Below are positions 7,801-15,734 of a stretch of 50,054 bases of DNA, piece by piece (position 1 is the stretch's first letter; every line of letters begins with the position of its first letter). The translations under genes and the position numbers were made by a program. The notes below the pieces were generated by a model. The model saw nothing but the letters and a program-made list of their open reading frames with translations, was not told the origin of the DNA and ran no database searches. Origin of the DNA: Candidatus Odyssella sp. (lineage in GTDB: Bacteria; Pseudomonadota; Alphaproteobacteria; Bin65). The stretch covers positions 1 through 50,054 of the forward strand of contig JAEULD010000229.1 in NCBI GenBank assembly GCA_016792765.1. Reading direction: 5' to 3'.

Positions 7801-9775
7801 TCCGGCGGCGCCGCTCCGGCGCGTCGCGCTGCTCGACCGCCATGGCGAGTGGTGGGATCAGCGCGAACGGATCTCGCGGCTGCGCGTCGCGTTCGCGCGC
7901 ATGGGCATCGAGTTCGCGTCTTTCGCGAAGAGCGAGGAGATCGACGCGTTCGCGCCCGATTGCGTGCTGGTCGCATCGCCGCAGGATCCGAAGCTGACCA
8001 AATTCCCGACCTACGGCCTCGTCGACCGGCCGATGCACGCGTTCCTGAACGTGCCGCGCTTCGTGCGCAACATCCTCACCTATGACGGGCACCTGATCCT
8101 GTCTCCGGTTCTGAGACAGATCGTCGGCGACCTCGCCTTTTCGGCGCGCAAGCTCGATACCGGCGCCGCTTTCTTCGGCATCACGTTCCCGATGACGGTG
8201 CTCGAGCCGCCGGCGCTCGCCGACCCCAAGCTCTGCTACGTGGCGTCGGACCTCACGCGGACGCAGTACGACGTGCTGCTGGAGCGGCTCGCGCGCGAGG
8301 GCGCGCTGCGGCTGCACGGCGCCGAGGGCCGCTGGACCGGGCGGCTCGCAGGCGCCTATGCCGGCCCGCTCGCGACCGACGCCGAGGCCATCTGCGCCGC
8401 ATATCGCGCGGCCGGCGCCGGCCTCTGCCTCGAGGCCTGCGACGACCTCAACAGGCACATCTCGCCCCGGCTGATGGAGATCGTCGCCGGCGGCGCCATC
8501 GCCATCGCCAATCGCAGCGAACATCTCGCCGAAACCTTCGGCGACTCGCTGCTCTATTTCGATACGGCGGCCGGCATCGACGCGGCGCGCGAGCAGATTC
8601 TCGCGCACCTCGCCTGGGTCAAGGACAACCCCGAAGAGGCGCAGCGCAAGATCATCCGCGCCCACCGCGTCTTCGCCGACCGCTTCGCGATCGAGCGCCT
8701 CGTGCCGAATCTCGTCGAGCTGCACCGGAAGACGCTGGTCGCGAAGGGCTACGTTCCCGCGCCCGGCGAGCGGCCCGAGGCCATGCCCTCGGTCAGCATC
8801 ATCACGCGCACCGGCGGGCGCAGCCGCCCGTTCCTCGAGCGCGCGCTCGACAGCCTGGTGGCGCAGAACTACCCCAACCTCCAGGTCGTCTTCGTCCTGC
8901 ACCGGCATTTCGACTGGATGGACGAGCTGATCGCGAAGTACGTGCCGGCGCTGAAATTCAAGATCGTGGAAGCGCTCGGCTCGCTGCGCTCGACGGCGAT
9001 CGTGCGCGGCATGCAGGCGGTCGACACCGACCTGTTCGGGATGCTCGACGACGACGACGAGCTCCTTCCCAACCACCTGCGGACGCTGATCAAGACGCTG
9101 CGCTTCCACGACGGGCGCGACTGGCGCGGGCGCATCCTGGTCGCCTACGCCTCGAGCTACATCGTCAGCGACGGCAAGGTGTATCCGGAGCGGCCGCAAT
9201 GGCGCGACGCGATGTTCGAGGAGCGCGGCGAATTGCGCGTGATCGAGCATTACCGCTTCTGGAACGCCGAGGAGATGGCGCAGCACTTCTTCTACATGAT
9301 GTCGAACAGCTGGCTCGCGCACCGCGACGTGATCGACGAGGAAGTGCTGGCCGATCCCGAGACCGACACCTGCGAAGACCTCTATTTCGAGCTGCAGTTC
9401 GCGCAGCGCTCGCATTTCGCGTTCTCGGGCGAGACGACGGCGATCCACCATTATCATTCGGAAGGCAATTCGACCTTCGTCGACGCGCACCGCCATCAAT
9501 ACGATACGCTGCGCCACGGCCTGCGCACGCACATGCGCACCTTCCCGCGCATGACGCAGTATCGCTCGCACCTGACCGGCCGGCCCGAGCGCAGCGAGCC
9601 GGCGCATCACATTTCGCCGTTCCAGGCGCCGTTGCCGCCCGCGCCCGGCTACGTCAATCCCGGCACGCCGCCCCCGGACCCGACGGGCACCGGCGCGCGG
9701 CCCGCGGGCGGCCTGGCCGGTCGCGCGCGCGCGGCGCTGAAAGGCCTGACGGCGCGGCTCGGCCGGAAAACCTAG
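7763..9775 (+). CDS. Two-domain glycosyltransferase: CgeB-like GT-B plus GT2 domain
   Basis: This 670-residue protein is the longer paralogue of the gene at 4727-6448. Residues 15-320 are CgeB-like, with 'PRFVRNILTYDGHLILSP', 'ISPRLMEIVAGGAIAIANR' and 'FAIERLVPNLVELHRKTL' aligning with the paralogue. Residues 341-560 form a GT2 domain beginning 'MPSVSIITRTGGRSRPFLER' with an intact acidic metal-binding stretch 'LDDDDE' (D429-D432) and a His-rich 'AIHHYHSEGNS' near the end. The last 60 residues are a Pro/Gly-rich tail. Two ATGs are possible, 7763 and 7769; both overlap the previous gene. Two active sites in one chain would allow two successive sugar transfers. Substrates are unknown. Confidence 0.8.
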   Translation: MPMSNASSPRSVDPAAPLRRVALLDRHGEWWDQRERISRLRVAFARMGIEFASFAKSEEIDAFAPDCVLVASPQDPKLTKFPTYGLVDRPMHAFLNVPRFVRNILTYDGHLILSPVLRQIVGDLAFSARKLDTGAAFFGITFPMTVLEPPALADPKLCYVASDLTRTQYDVLLERLAREGALRLHGAEGRWTGRLAGAYAGPLATDAEAICAAYRAAGAGLCLEACDDLNRHISPRLMEIVAGGAIAIANRSEHLAETFGDSLLYFDTAAGIDAAREQILAHLAWVKDNPEEAQRKIIRAHRVFADRFAIERLVPNLVELHRKTLVAKGYVPAPGERPEAMPSVSIITRTGGRSRPFLERALDSLVAQNYPNLQVVFVLHRHFDWMDELIAKYVPALKFKIVEALGSLRSTAIVRGMQAVDTDLFGMLDDDDELLPNHLRTLIKTLRFHDGRDWRGRILVAYASSYIVSDGKVYPERPQWRDAMFEERGELRVIEHYRFWNAEEMAQHFFYMMSNSWLAHRDVIDEEVLADPETDTCEDLYFELQFAQRSHFAFSGETTAIHHYHSEGNSTFVDAHRHQYDTLRHGLRTHMRTFPRMTQYRSHLTGRPERSEPAHHISPFQAPLPPAPGYVNPGTPPPDPTGTGARPAGGLAGRARAALKGLTARLGRKT

Positions 9776-9849
9776 CCGGGCCGCGCCCCGCGCTTGTCAA
9801 TGCGCGGCGCCGCTGTTATGGGGGACGAGAGCGCGCGGCGCGCTTCAAC

Positions 9850-9854
9850 GGAGG
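9850..9854 (+). promoter_or_regulatory. Ribosome binding site fixing the gmhA start
   Basis: GGAGG-type purine run eight bases before a GTG at 9863. It favours that GTG over the upstream ATGs at 9794 and 9818, and the resulting protein length matches the family. Confidence 0.6.
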
Positions 9855-9862
9855 CATCTCGC

Positions 9863-10489
9863 GTGGGCGAATCCCATTTCGGCATCTATCTGGCCGAAGC
9901 GGCCTCGATCTGCCGGCAGATCGACGCGGCGGCGCTGGAGCGTCTCGCGCGCGAATTGCGCGCGCTGCGCGAGCGCGGCGGGCGGCTGTTCATCCTCGGC
10001 GTGGGCGGAAGCGCCGCGAACGCCAGCCACGCCGTCAACGATTTCCGCAAGCTCTGCGGTATCGAGGCCTATGCGCCGACCGACAACGTCTCCGAGCTCA
10101 CCGCGCGCACCAACGACGAGGGCTGGGAGACCGTGTTCGCGGCGTGGCTGCGCACGAGCCGCGCCGCGCCGGCCGACGCGGTGCTCGTGCTCTCGGTGGG
10201 CGGCGGGAGCGCCGAGCGCAACGTGAGCGCGAACCTCGTGCACGCGCTCGACGAGGCGAGGCGCGTCGGCATGCGCATCTTCGGCATCGTCGGCCGCGAC
10301 GGCGGCTACACCAAGAAGGTGGGCCACGAGGTGATCGTGGTGCCGACCGTTTCGCCCGAGCGCATCACGCCGCATACCGAGGCGTTCCAGGCCGTGGTCT
10401 GGCACGGGCTGGTGAGCCATCCCGAGCTGATGGTGCGGGACACCAAGTGGGAAGGCCTCGTCCGCCCGAAGGCAGCGACGCGTGGCTGA
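9863..10489 (+). CDS. gmhA: Phosphoheptose isomerase (sedoheptulose 7-phosphate isomerase)
   Basis: The 208-residue product is a single SIS (sugar isomerase) domain protein of the GmhA type. GmhA converts sedoheptulose 7-phosphate to D-glycero-D-manno-heptose 7-phosphate, the first committed step of heptose supply for LPS, S-layer or capsule. The phosphosugar-binding loop is seen as 'LFILGVGGSAANASHAVNDF', followed by 'AYAPTDNVSELTARTNDEGW' and the second loop 'VLVLSVGGGSAERNVSANL'. The GTG start at 9863 is set by the Shine-Dalgarno sequence just upstream. It opens a forward operon and overlaps gmhB by 8 bases. The linked heptose phosphatase supports the GmhA assignment over other SIS isomerases. 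Confidence 0.88.
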   Translation: MGESHFGIYLAEAASICRQIDAAALERLARELRALRERGGRLFILGVGGSAANASHAVNDFRKLCGIEAYAPTDNVSELTARTNDEGWETVFAAWLRTSRAAPADAVLVLSVGGGSAERNVSANLVHALDEARRVGMRIFGIVGRDGGYTKKVGHEVIVVPTVSPERITPHTEAFQAVVWHGLVSHPELMVRDTKWEGLVRPKAATRG

Positions 10490-11048
10490 TCCCGCCGGCG
10501 CGCCGCCGGGCGCGAAGCGCGCCGTCTTTCTCGATCGCGACGGCGTCCTGAACCACGTCATGATTCGCGACGGCATGCCGTTCGGCCCGATGACGCTCGC
10601 CGAATTCGCGCTCGTCGAGGGCGCCGCGGACGACGTGCGGCGGCTCAAGGACGCCGGCTACGCGGTCATCGTCGCCACCAACCAGCCCGAGCTGGCGCGC
10701 GGCCGGCTGCAGCAATCCGCGCTCGATGCGATGCACGCGAAGCTGCGCGCCGAAGTGCCGGTGGATGCGATCTTCGTCTGTCCGCACGACGACGCCGACC
10801 GCTGCGCCTGTCGCAAGCCGGCGCCCGGTCTGCTACTGTCGGCGGCGCGCGCGCACGGAATCGATCTCGCCCGCAGCTTCATGGTGGGCGACCGCTGGCG
10901 CGACGTCGAGGCCGGCCGCGCGGCGGGCTGCCGGACCGTGCTCGTGGACATGGGCTACCGCGAGTCGCTGCGGTCGCCGCCGGACCATGTCGCGGCCGGG
11001 CTCCGCGCGGCGGTGCGCTGGATCTTGGGCGACCGCGCCGAACGCTAG
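10482..11048 (+). CDS. gmhB: D-glycero-D-manno-heptose 1,7-bisphosphate 7-phosphatase
   Basis: The 188-residue protein is a HAD phosphatase of the histidinol-phosphatase/GmhB subgroup. It removes the 7-phosphate from heptose 1,7-bisphosphate. The nucleophile and acid are D18 and D20 in 'VFLDRDGVLN', motif II is 'VIVATNQPELARG', the zinc loop is 'VCPHDDADRCACRKPAPG', and motif IV is 'SFMVGDRWRDVEAG'. All catalytic and zinc residues are present. The start is GTG at 10482, inside the end of gmhA, which implies translational coupling. It is the intact counterpart of the decayed GmhB-like domain fused to a nucleotidyltransferase at 21186-22313. Confidence 0.92.
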   Translation: MADPAGAPPGAKRAVFLDRDGVLNHVMIRDGMPFGPMTLAEFALVEGAADDVRRLKDAGYAVIVATNQPELARGRLQQSALDAMHAKLRAEVPVDAIFVCPHDDADRCACRKPAPGLLLSAARAHGIDLARSFMVGDRWRDVEAGRAAGCRTVLVDMGYRESLRSPPDHVAAGLRAAVRWILGDRAER

Positions 11049-11067
11049 CCGAGGGGATCGAGAACCG

Positions 11068-11808
11068 ATGACCAAGCCGCCCGAACTCACGATCAAGGTT
11101 TTCGCCGACGGCGCGGAGCTCGACGCGATCGCGAAGCTCGCCGCGTCGCCGCTGATCAAAGGGTTCACGACCAACCCCACGCTGATGCGGAAGGCCGGCG
11201 TCGCCGACTACCGCGCCTTCGCGCAGGCGGTGCTCCGCGCCGTGCCGGACAAGCCGGTGAGCTTCGAGGTGTTCGCCGACGATTTCGAGGGCATGCGCGA
11301 CCAGGCGACCGAGATCGGGCGCTGGGGCCGCAACGTGAACGTCAAGATCCCGGTCACGAACACCGGCGGCGTGTCGTCGGAGCCGCTGATCCGCGAGCTC
11401 TCGCGCCGCGGCGTTTCGCTCAACGTCACCGCGGTGTTCACGCTCGAGCAGGTGCAGGGCATCGCCGCCGCGCTCGACCCCGCGGTGCCGGCGATCGTCT
11501 CGGTGTTCGCGGGGCGCATCGCCGACACCGGCCGCGACCCGATCCCGATCATGCGCGCCTGCAAGGCGGCGCTGCGCGCGCTGCCCAGGGCCGAGCTGCT
11601 CTGGGCCAGCCCGCGCGAGCTGCTGAACGTGTTCCATGCGCAGGAAGCCGGCGCCGACATCATCACGATGACGCCCGACATGCTCGCGAAGCTCAAGGGC
11701 GTCGGCAAGGACCTGACCGAGTTCAGCCGCGAGACCGTGGAAATGTTCTATCGCGACGCGCAGGCGGCCGCCTACACGATCGCGGTGCCGCGGGCGACCG
11801 CGGCCTGA
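11068..11808 (+). CDS. Transaldolase-family protein
   Basis: This 246-residue protein belongs to the short transaldolase/fructose-6-phosphate aldolase family. The Schiff-base lysine is K93 in 'NVNVKIPVTNTGG'. 'IKVFADGAELDAI' gives the conserved Asp14 and 'GFTTNPTLMRKAG' is the family TTNP motif; 'SLNVTAVFTLEQVQ' and 'VSVFAGRIADTGRDP' are also typical. Known members make or cleave sedoheptulose 7-phosphate or fructose 6-phosphate. Its place directly behind gmhA and gmhB suggests it supplies sedoheptulose 7-phosphate for heptose synthesis (inference). It could instead act on a modified sugar. ATG at 11068 with GAGG upstream. Confidence 0.85.
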   Translation: MTKPPELTIKVFADGAELDAIAKLAASPLIKGFTTNPTLMRKAGVADYRAFAQAVLRAVPDKPVSFEVFADDFEGMRDQATEIGRWGRNVNVKIPVTNTGGVSSEPLIRELSRRGVSLNVTAVFTLEQVQGIAAALDPAVPAIVSVFAGRIADTGRDPIPIMRACKAALRALPRAELLWASPRELLNVFHAQEAGADIITMTPDMLAKLKGVGKDLTEFSRETVEMFYRDAQAAAYTIAVPRATAA

Positions 11809-11836
11809 GCGCCGGCGACCGAGAGCGAGGACGGGG

Positions 11837-12796
11837 TTGGCCAGAGCCTTCGTGACCGGCGCCGCCGGCTTCATCGGCAGCACGCTCGTGGACCGCCTGC
11901 TCGCGCGCGGCGACGAGGTCGTGGGCTGGGACGATCTCTCGACCGGCCTCGCCGAGTTCCTCGACGGCGCGCGCGGGAATGCGCGCTTCCGCTTCGTGCG
12001 CGGCGACACGCTCGACCGCGCCGGCATGACGGCGGCAATGGCCGGCTGCGACACGGTCTTCCACATGGCCGCGAACGCCGACGTGCGCTTCGGCACCGAG
12101 CACCCCGAGAAGGACCTCAAGCAGAACACCATCGCGACGTTCAACGTGCTGGAGGCGATGCGCGCGAACGGCATCCGGCGCATCGCGTTCCCCTCCACCG
12201 GATCGGTCTATGGCGAGCACGCGACGATCCCCACGCCGGAGGATGCGGCGTTTCCGGTGCAGACCTCGCTCTACGCCGCCTCGAAGCTCGCCGGCGAGGG
12301 CCTGATCAGCGCCTATTGCGAGGGCTTCGGCTTCGAGGGCTGGATCTTCCGCTTCGTGTCGATCCTCGGCGAGCGCTACACGCACGGGCACGTGTTCGAC
12401 TTCTACAAGAAGCTGCTCGCGAACCCCGGCGTCCTCGACGTGCTCGGCGACGGCACGCAGCGCAAATCCTACCTCTACGTCCAGGATTGCATCGACGCGA
12501 TCTTCCTCGCGATGGAGAAGGCGCGCGGCAAGGTGCAGGTGCTCAATCTCGGGCACGAGAGCTATATCGACGTGAAGCGGTCGGTCGGCTGGATCACCAA
12601 GGCCCTCGGGCTCGCGCCGGAAATCCGCTACGGCGGCGGCGCGCGCGGCTGGATCGGCGACAATCCGTTCATTTTCCTCGACACCGCGCGCATCCGGGCG
12701 CTGGGCTGGCGGCCCAAGGTTTCGATCGAGGACGCCGTGATCAGGACGCTGCGCTGGCTGGAAGCCAACCGCTTCGTGCTCGAGCGGCGGCGCTAG
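11837..12796 (+). CDS. NAD-dependent nucleotide-sugar epimerase/dehydratase (extended SDR)
   Basis: The 319-residue protein is an extended short-chain dehydrogenase close to UDP-glucose 4-epimerase. The cofactor loop is 'FVTGAAGFIGSTLVDRLL', the substrate-site motif is 'VFHMAANADVRFG', and the catalytic triad is set by 'PSTGSVYGEH' (Ser/Thr) and 'SLYAASKLAGEGLI' (Tyr and Lys four apart). The start is a TTG at 11837 after GAGCGAGGACGGGG. Substrate is likely a nucleotide-bound hexose or heptose, given the linked heptose genes, but this cannot be told from sequence. It is 28 bases after the transaldolase and 4 bases before the next gene. Confidence 0.85.
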   Translation: MARAFVTGAAGFIGSTLVDRLLARGDEVVGWDDLSTGLAEFLDGARGNARFRFVRGDTLDRAGMTAAMAGCDTVFHMAANADVRFGTEHPEKDLKQNTIATFNVLEAMRANGIRRIAFPSTGSVYGEHATIPTPEDAAFPVQTSLYAASKLAGEGLISAYCEGFGFEGWIFRFVSILGERYTHGHVFDFYKKLLANPGVLDVLGDGTQRKSYLYVQDCIDAIFLAMEKARGKVQVLNLGHESYIDVKRSVGWITKALGLAPEIRYGGGARGWIGDNPFIFLDTARIRALGWRPKVSIEDAVIRTLRWLEANRFVLERRR

Positions 12797-12800
12797 CGCG

Positions 12801-14093
12801 ATGACGGCGATCTGCGTCTATGGCCTCTGGCACCTCGGCCTCGTGACGGCGGCCTGCCTCGCCGAGGCCGGGTTCGAGGTCGGCGCGTCCGATCCCGATC
12901 CGGCGCGCATGCGCGACCTGCTCGCCGGCACGCTGCCGCTCTACGAGCCCGGGCTCGAGGAGTTGGTCGCCGCCGGCCGGGCCTCCGGCAAGCTGCGCTT
13001 CGCGGCCGACCCCGCCGAGGCCGTGCGCGGCGCCGGGATCGTGTGGATCGCGATCGACACGCCGGTGGACGACGACGACAACGCCGACGCGGCGCATGTG
13101 ACGAACGCGGTGCGCGCGCTGTTTCCGCATCTCGCCGACGGCGCCATCGTGCTCTCGTCGTCGCAACTGCCGGTCGGCAGCGTCGGCGCGCTGGCGGCGG
13201 CGTTCGCGGCGGAGGCGCGGGGGCGCACCGCCGATTTCTGCTGCAGCCCCGAGAATCTCCGCCTCGGCGCCGCGCTCGGCGTCTTCCGCAAGCCGGGCTA
13301 CGTCGTCATCGGCGCCGACAGCGAGCGCCCGCGCGCGCGGCTCGAGGCGGTGTTCCGCCGCTTCACCGACACGATCCTGTTCACCTCGGTACGCTCGGCG
13401 GAGATGGTGAAGCACGCGCTCAATACGTTCCTCGCCACGACGATCGCCTATTCCAACGAGATCGCGCGCCTGTGCGAGCGGACCGGCGCGGATGCGCGCG
13501 ACGTGGAGCGGGCGCTGCGCTGCGATCCGCGCGTCGGCGCCAAGGCCTATGTGCGCGCCGGGCCGGCCTTCGCCGGCGGCACGCTGGCGCGCGACGTCGT
13601 CTATCTCGCGGGCATCGCGGCCGAGACGAGCCTGGACCTGCCGCTGCTCGGCCGCATCGTCGAGAGCAACAACGCGCACCGGCTCTGGACTTATCGGCGC
13701 CTCGTCGAGCTGTTCGGCGCGAGACTCGCGGAGATGAACGTCGCCGTGCTCGGCCTCGCCTACAAGGCGGGCACCAGCGCGCTGCGCCGCTCGCAGGCGC
13801 TGGAACTGATCCGCCGCCTCGCGCCGCACGGAACGGCCATCAGCGCGTTCGATCCCAAGGTGCGCGCGCTCGACGGCGCCGCGTTCGCCCATGTGCGCGT
13901 CTGCGCCGACATCGACGACGCGATCCGCGGCGCCGACGCGATCGCAGTGATGACCGACTGGCCGGAATTCAAGGCGCTCGACGCCGCGCGCGTGAAGCGC
14001 CTGATGCGCAGCCCCTGCGTCGTCGATGCGTTCGGAATGCTCGAGGCCGGCATGGACACGGTGCCGTACTACGCGGTGGGGTTCGCGCGATGA
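12801..14093 (+). CDS. UDP-glucose/GDP-mannose dehydrogenase-like protein lacking the catalytic cysteine
   Basis: The 430-residue protein has all three domains of the UDP-glucose 6-dehydrogenase family: an NAD domain beginning 'ICVYGLWHLGLVTAACLAEA', a central helical domain with 'SPENLRLG' and 'EMVKHALNTFLATT' (K204 and N208 retained), and a C-terminal Rossmann domain 'NVAVLGLAYKAGTSALRRS'. The family's catalytic site GxGxGGSCFPKD reads instead 'GPAFAGGTLARD': the cysteine is Thr261, while the Asp (D265) is kept. A four-electron oxidation to a uronic acid needs that cysteine, so this enzyme probably does not make a uronate. It might carry out a single oxidation, act as an epimerase, or be inactive. 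The C-terminal TDDxR substrate motif is also changed to TSALR. Confidence 0.8.
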   Translation: MTAICVYGLWHLGLVTAACLAEAGFEVGASDPDPARMRDLLAGTLPLYEPGLEELVAAGRASGKLRFAADPAEAVRGAGIVWIAIDTPVDDDDNADAAHVTNAVRALFPHLADGAIVLSSSQLPVGSVGALAAAFAAEARGRTADFCCSPENLRLGAALGVFRKPGYVVIGADSERPRARLEAVFRRFTDTILFTSVRSAEMVKHALNTFLATTIAYSNEIARLCERTGADARDVERALRCDPRVGAKAYVRAGPAFAGGTLARDVVYLAGIAAETSLDLPLLGRIVESNNAHRLWTYRRLVELFGARLAEMNVAVLGLAYKAGTSALRRSQALELIRRLAPHGTAISAFDPKVRALDGAAFAHVRVCADIDDAIRGADAIAVMTDWPEFKALDAARVKRLMRSPCVVDAFGMLEAGMDTVPYYAVGFAR

Positions 14094-14929
14094 AGCTGGC
14101 GGGCAAGCGCGCGATCGTCACCGGCGCGGGCTCGGGCCTCGGCGCCGCGATCGCGGAACGATTCGCCGCCGAGGGCGCGGCGCTCGCGCTCGCGGGCCGG
14201 CGGCGCGCGGCGCTCGAAGCCGTCGCCGGCGCGATCCGCAAGACCGGCGCGAAAGCGACCGTCGTCGTCTGCCCGGCCGATCTCGCGCGCGAGGACGACG
14301 TCGCCCGCCTCGTCGAGACGGCGGCGGGCGCGCTCGGCGGCGTCGACATCGTCGCGAACAGCGCCGGCGTCAACGGGCCGTTCGGCACCGTCGACGAGGT
14401 GGACTGGCCGGCCTGGCGCGCGGCGTTCGAGGTGAACTTCTTCGGCGCGGTGAATCTGTGCCGCCTCGCGCTGCCCCATCTCCGCCGCGCCGCGCGCGGC
14501 AAGATCGTATTGATCTCGGGCGGCGGCGCCACGGCGCCGCTGCCGAAGATCACGGCCTACGGCGCGGCCAAGGCGGCGCTGGTGCGCTATGCCGAATCGC
14601 TGGCGCTGGAGCTGGGCGCCGCCGTCGACGTGAACTGCGTGGCGCCCGGCGCGATGAAGACCCAGCTCACCGACGAGTATCTCGAGAAAGGCAAGGGCGT
14701 GCTGCCGGCCGATTTCCTGGCGCGCATCGAGAAGCTGCTCGCCGACGGCGGCACGCCGCCCGCGCGCGCCGCCGACCTCGCCGTCTGGCTCGCCTCGGCC
14801 GACAGCGACGGGCTCAGCGGCAAGTTGATCTCGGCGGTGTGGGACCCGTGGCCGTTCGGCGCGGCCGAGCGCAAGGCATTGATGGCCGGCGAGGCTTATA
14901 CGCTGCGCCGCGTCGTGCCCAAGGACTGA
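14090..14929 (+). CDS. Classical SDR oxidoreductase
   Basis: This 279-residue classical short-chain dehydrogenase overlaps the previous stop by four bases (ATGA). The cofactor motif is 'AIVTGAGSGLGAAIAERFA', the NNAG equivalent is 'IVANSAGVNGPF', the catalytic Ser lies in 'IVLISGGGATAP' and Tyr-Lys in 'TAYGAAKAALVRY'. It is a normal length with a 40-residue C-terminal extension ('LSGKLISAVWDPWPFG'). In this operon it probably reduces a keto-sugar nucleotide or oxidises a sugar hydroxyl (inference from neighbours). The substrate is not readable. Confidence 0.85.
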   Translation: MKLAGKRAIVTGAGSGLGAAIAERFAAEGAALALAGRRRAALEAVAGAIRKTGAKATVVVCPADLAREDDVARLVETAAGALGGVDIVANSAGVNGPFGTVDEVDWPAWRAAFEVNFFGAVNLCRLALPHLRRAARGKIVLISGGGATAPLPKITAYGAAKAALVRYAESLALELGAAVDVNCVAPGAMKTQLTDEYLEKGKGVLPADFLARIEKLLADGGTPPARAADLAVWLASADSDGLSGKLISAVWDPWPFGAAERKALMAGEAYTLRRVVPKD

Positions 14930-14930
14930 C

Positions 14931-15728
14931 ATGGCGGCGGTGCCGAAGCTGCTCGTCACCGGCACCGCGAGCGGGCTTGGCGCGGCCTTGCACCGCGCGC
15001 TCGGCGGAACGCCGATGACGCGCGCCACGCCATGGACCGAGATCGAAGCCGGCGCACCCTACGACGCGATCCTTCATTGCGCGTTCGGTTCGCAGAAGCG
15101 CGTGACGCCGGCCAGCGCCCACGCCTATCTCGACGACAACGTGCTGCTGACCGAACGGCTCGCGCGCCTGCCGCACGGGAAGTTCGTGTTCGTCTCGTCG
15201 ATCGACGTCTATCCGGCGCCGCGGCAGGGCGCCCGGGAGGACGACGACTACGACCTCGCACGGCTCGCGGGCCCCTACCCGCTCGCGAAGCTGTTCTCCG
15301 ACGCGCTGGTGCGGGCGCGCTGCGCGAACCACCTGATCCTCAGGCCCGCGAGCCTGCTCGGGTCCGCGATGCGCCCGAGCACGACGCTGCGCATGCTGAC
15401 CGAGCGCGCGCCGCGCGTCTTCCTGCATCCCGATTCGCGCTTCAACTTCGTGCTGCACGAGGACATCGCCGCCTTCGTCGCGCGCGCGCTCGCCGAAGAC
15501 ATCCGCGGCGTCTTCAACGTCGCTTCGACGGACTCGGTGCGCCTCGGCGACATGGCCGAACGCCTCGGCCTGGCCGCGACGTTCGGCGAGCACGTCTACG
15601 ACGCCGGCAATGTGGCCAACGCCAAGATCGCCGCGCTCGAGCCCGCGTTCCGGCGCAGCAGCGCCGAGACGCTCAACCGCTTCGTCGACAGTTTGGGCAG
15701 CCGCTTCGTCGGCCGCGGGCGGATGTGA
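14931..15728 (+). CDS. NAD-dependent epimerase/dehydratase-family protein (atypical extended SDR)
   Basis: The 265-residue protein is an extended-SDR relative. The N-terminus 'KLLVTGTASGLGAALHRAL' is the cofactor loop, 'YDAILHCAFGS' stands where the family has xxHLAA, 'KFVFVSSIDVYP' gives the catalytic Ser region and 'GPYPLAKLFSDALV' the Tyr-x3-Lys. It is shorter than usual (about 310) and the segment between the cofactor loop and substrate site is reduced, so NAD may be held differently. It is the last gene of the forward operon, one base behind the SDR before it, and lies tail to tail with the kinase at 15735 (6 bases). Likely a ketoreductase or epimerase on a nucleotide sugar. Confidence 0.75.
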   Translation: MAAVPKLLVTGTASGLGAALHRALGGTPMTRATPWTEIEAGAPYDAILHCAFGSQKRVTPASAHAYLDDNVLLTERLARLPHGKFVFVSSIDVYPAPRQGAREDDDYDLARLAGPYPLAKLFSDALVRARCANHLILRPASLLGSAMRPSTTLRMLTERAPRVFLHPDSRFNFVLHEDIAAFVARALAEDIRGVFNVASTDSVRLGDMAERLGLAATFGEHVYDAGNVANAKIAALEPAFRRSSAETLNRFVDSLGSRFVGRGRM

Positions 15729-15734
15729 CGCCGC

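Noticed and set aside
12801..14093. Active UDP-glucose 6-dehydrogenase making a uronic acid
   Set aside because: Catalytic Cys is Thr261, so full oxidation to a uronate is not expected.
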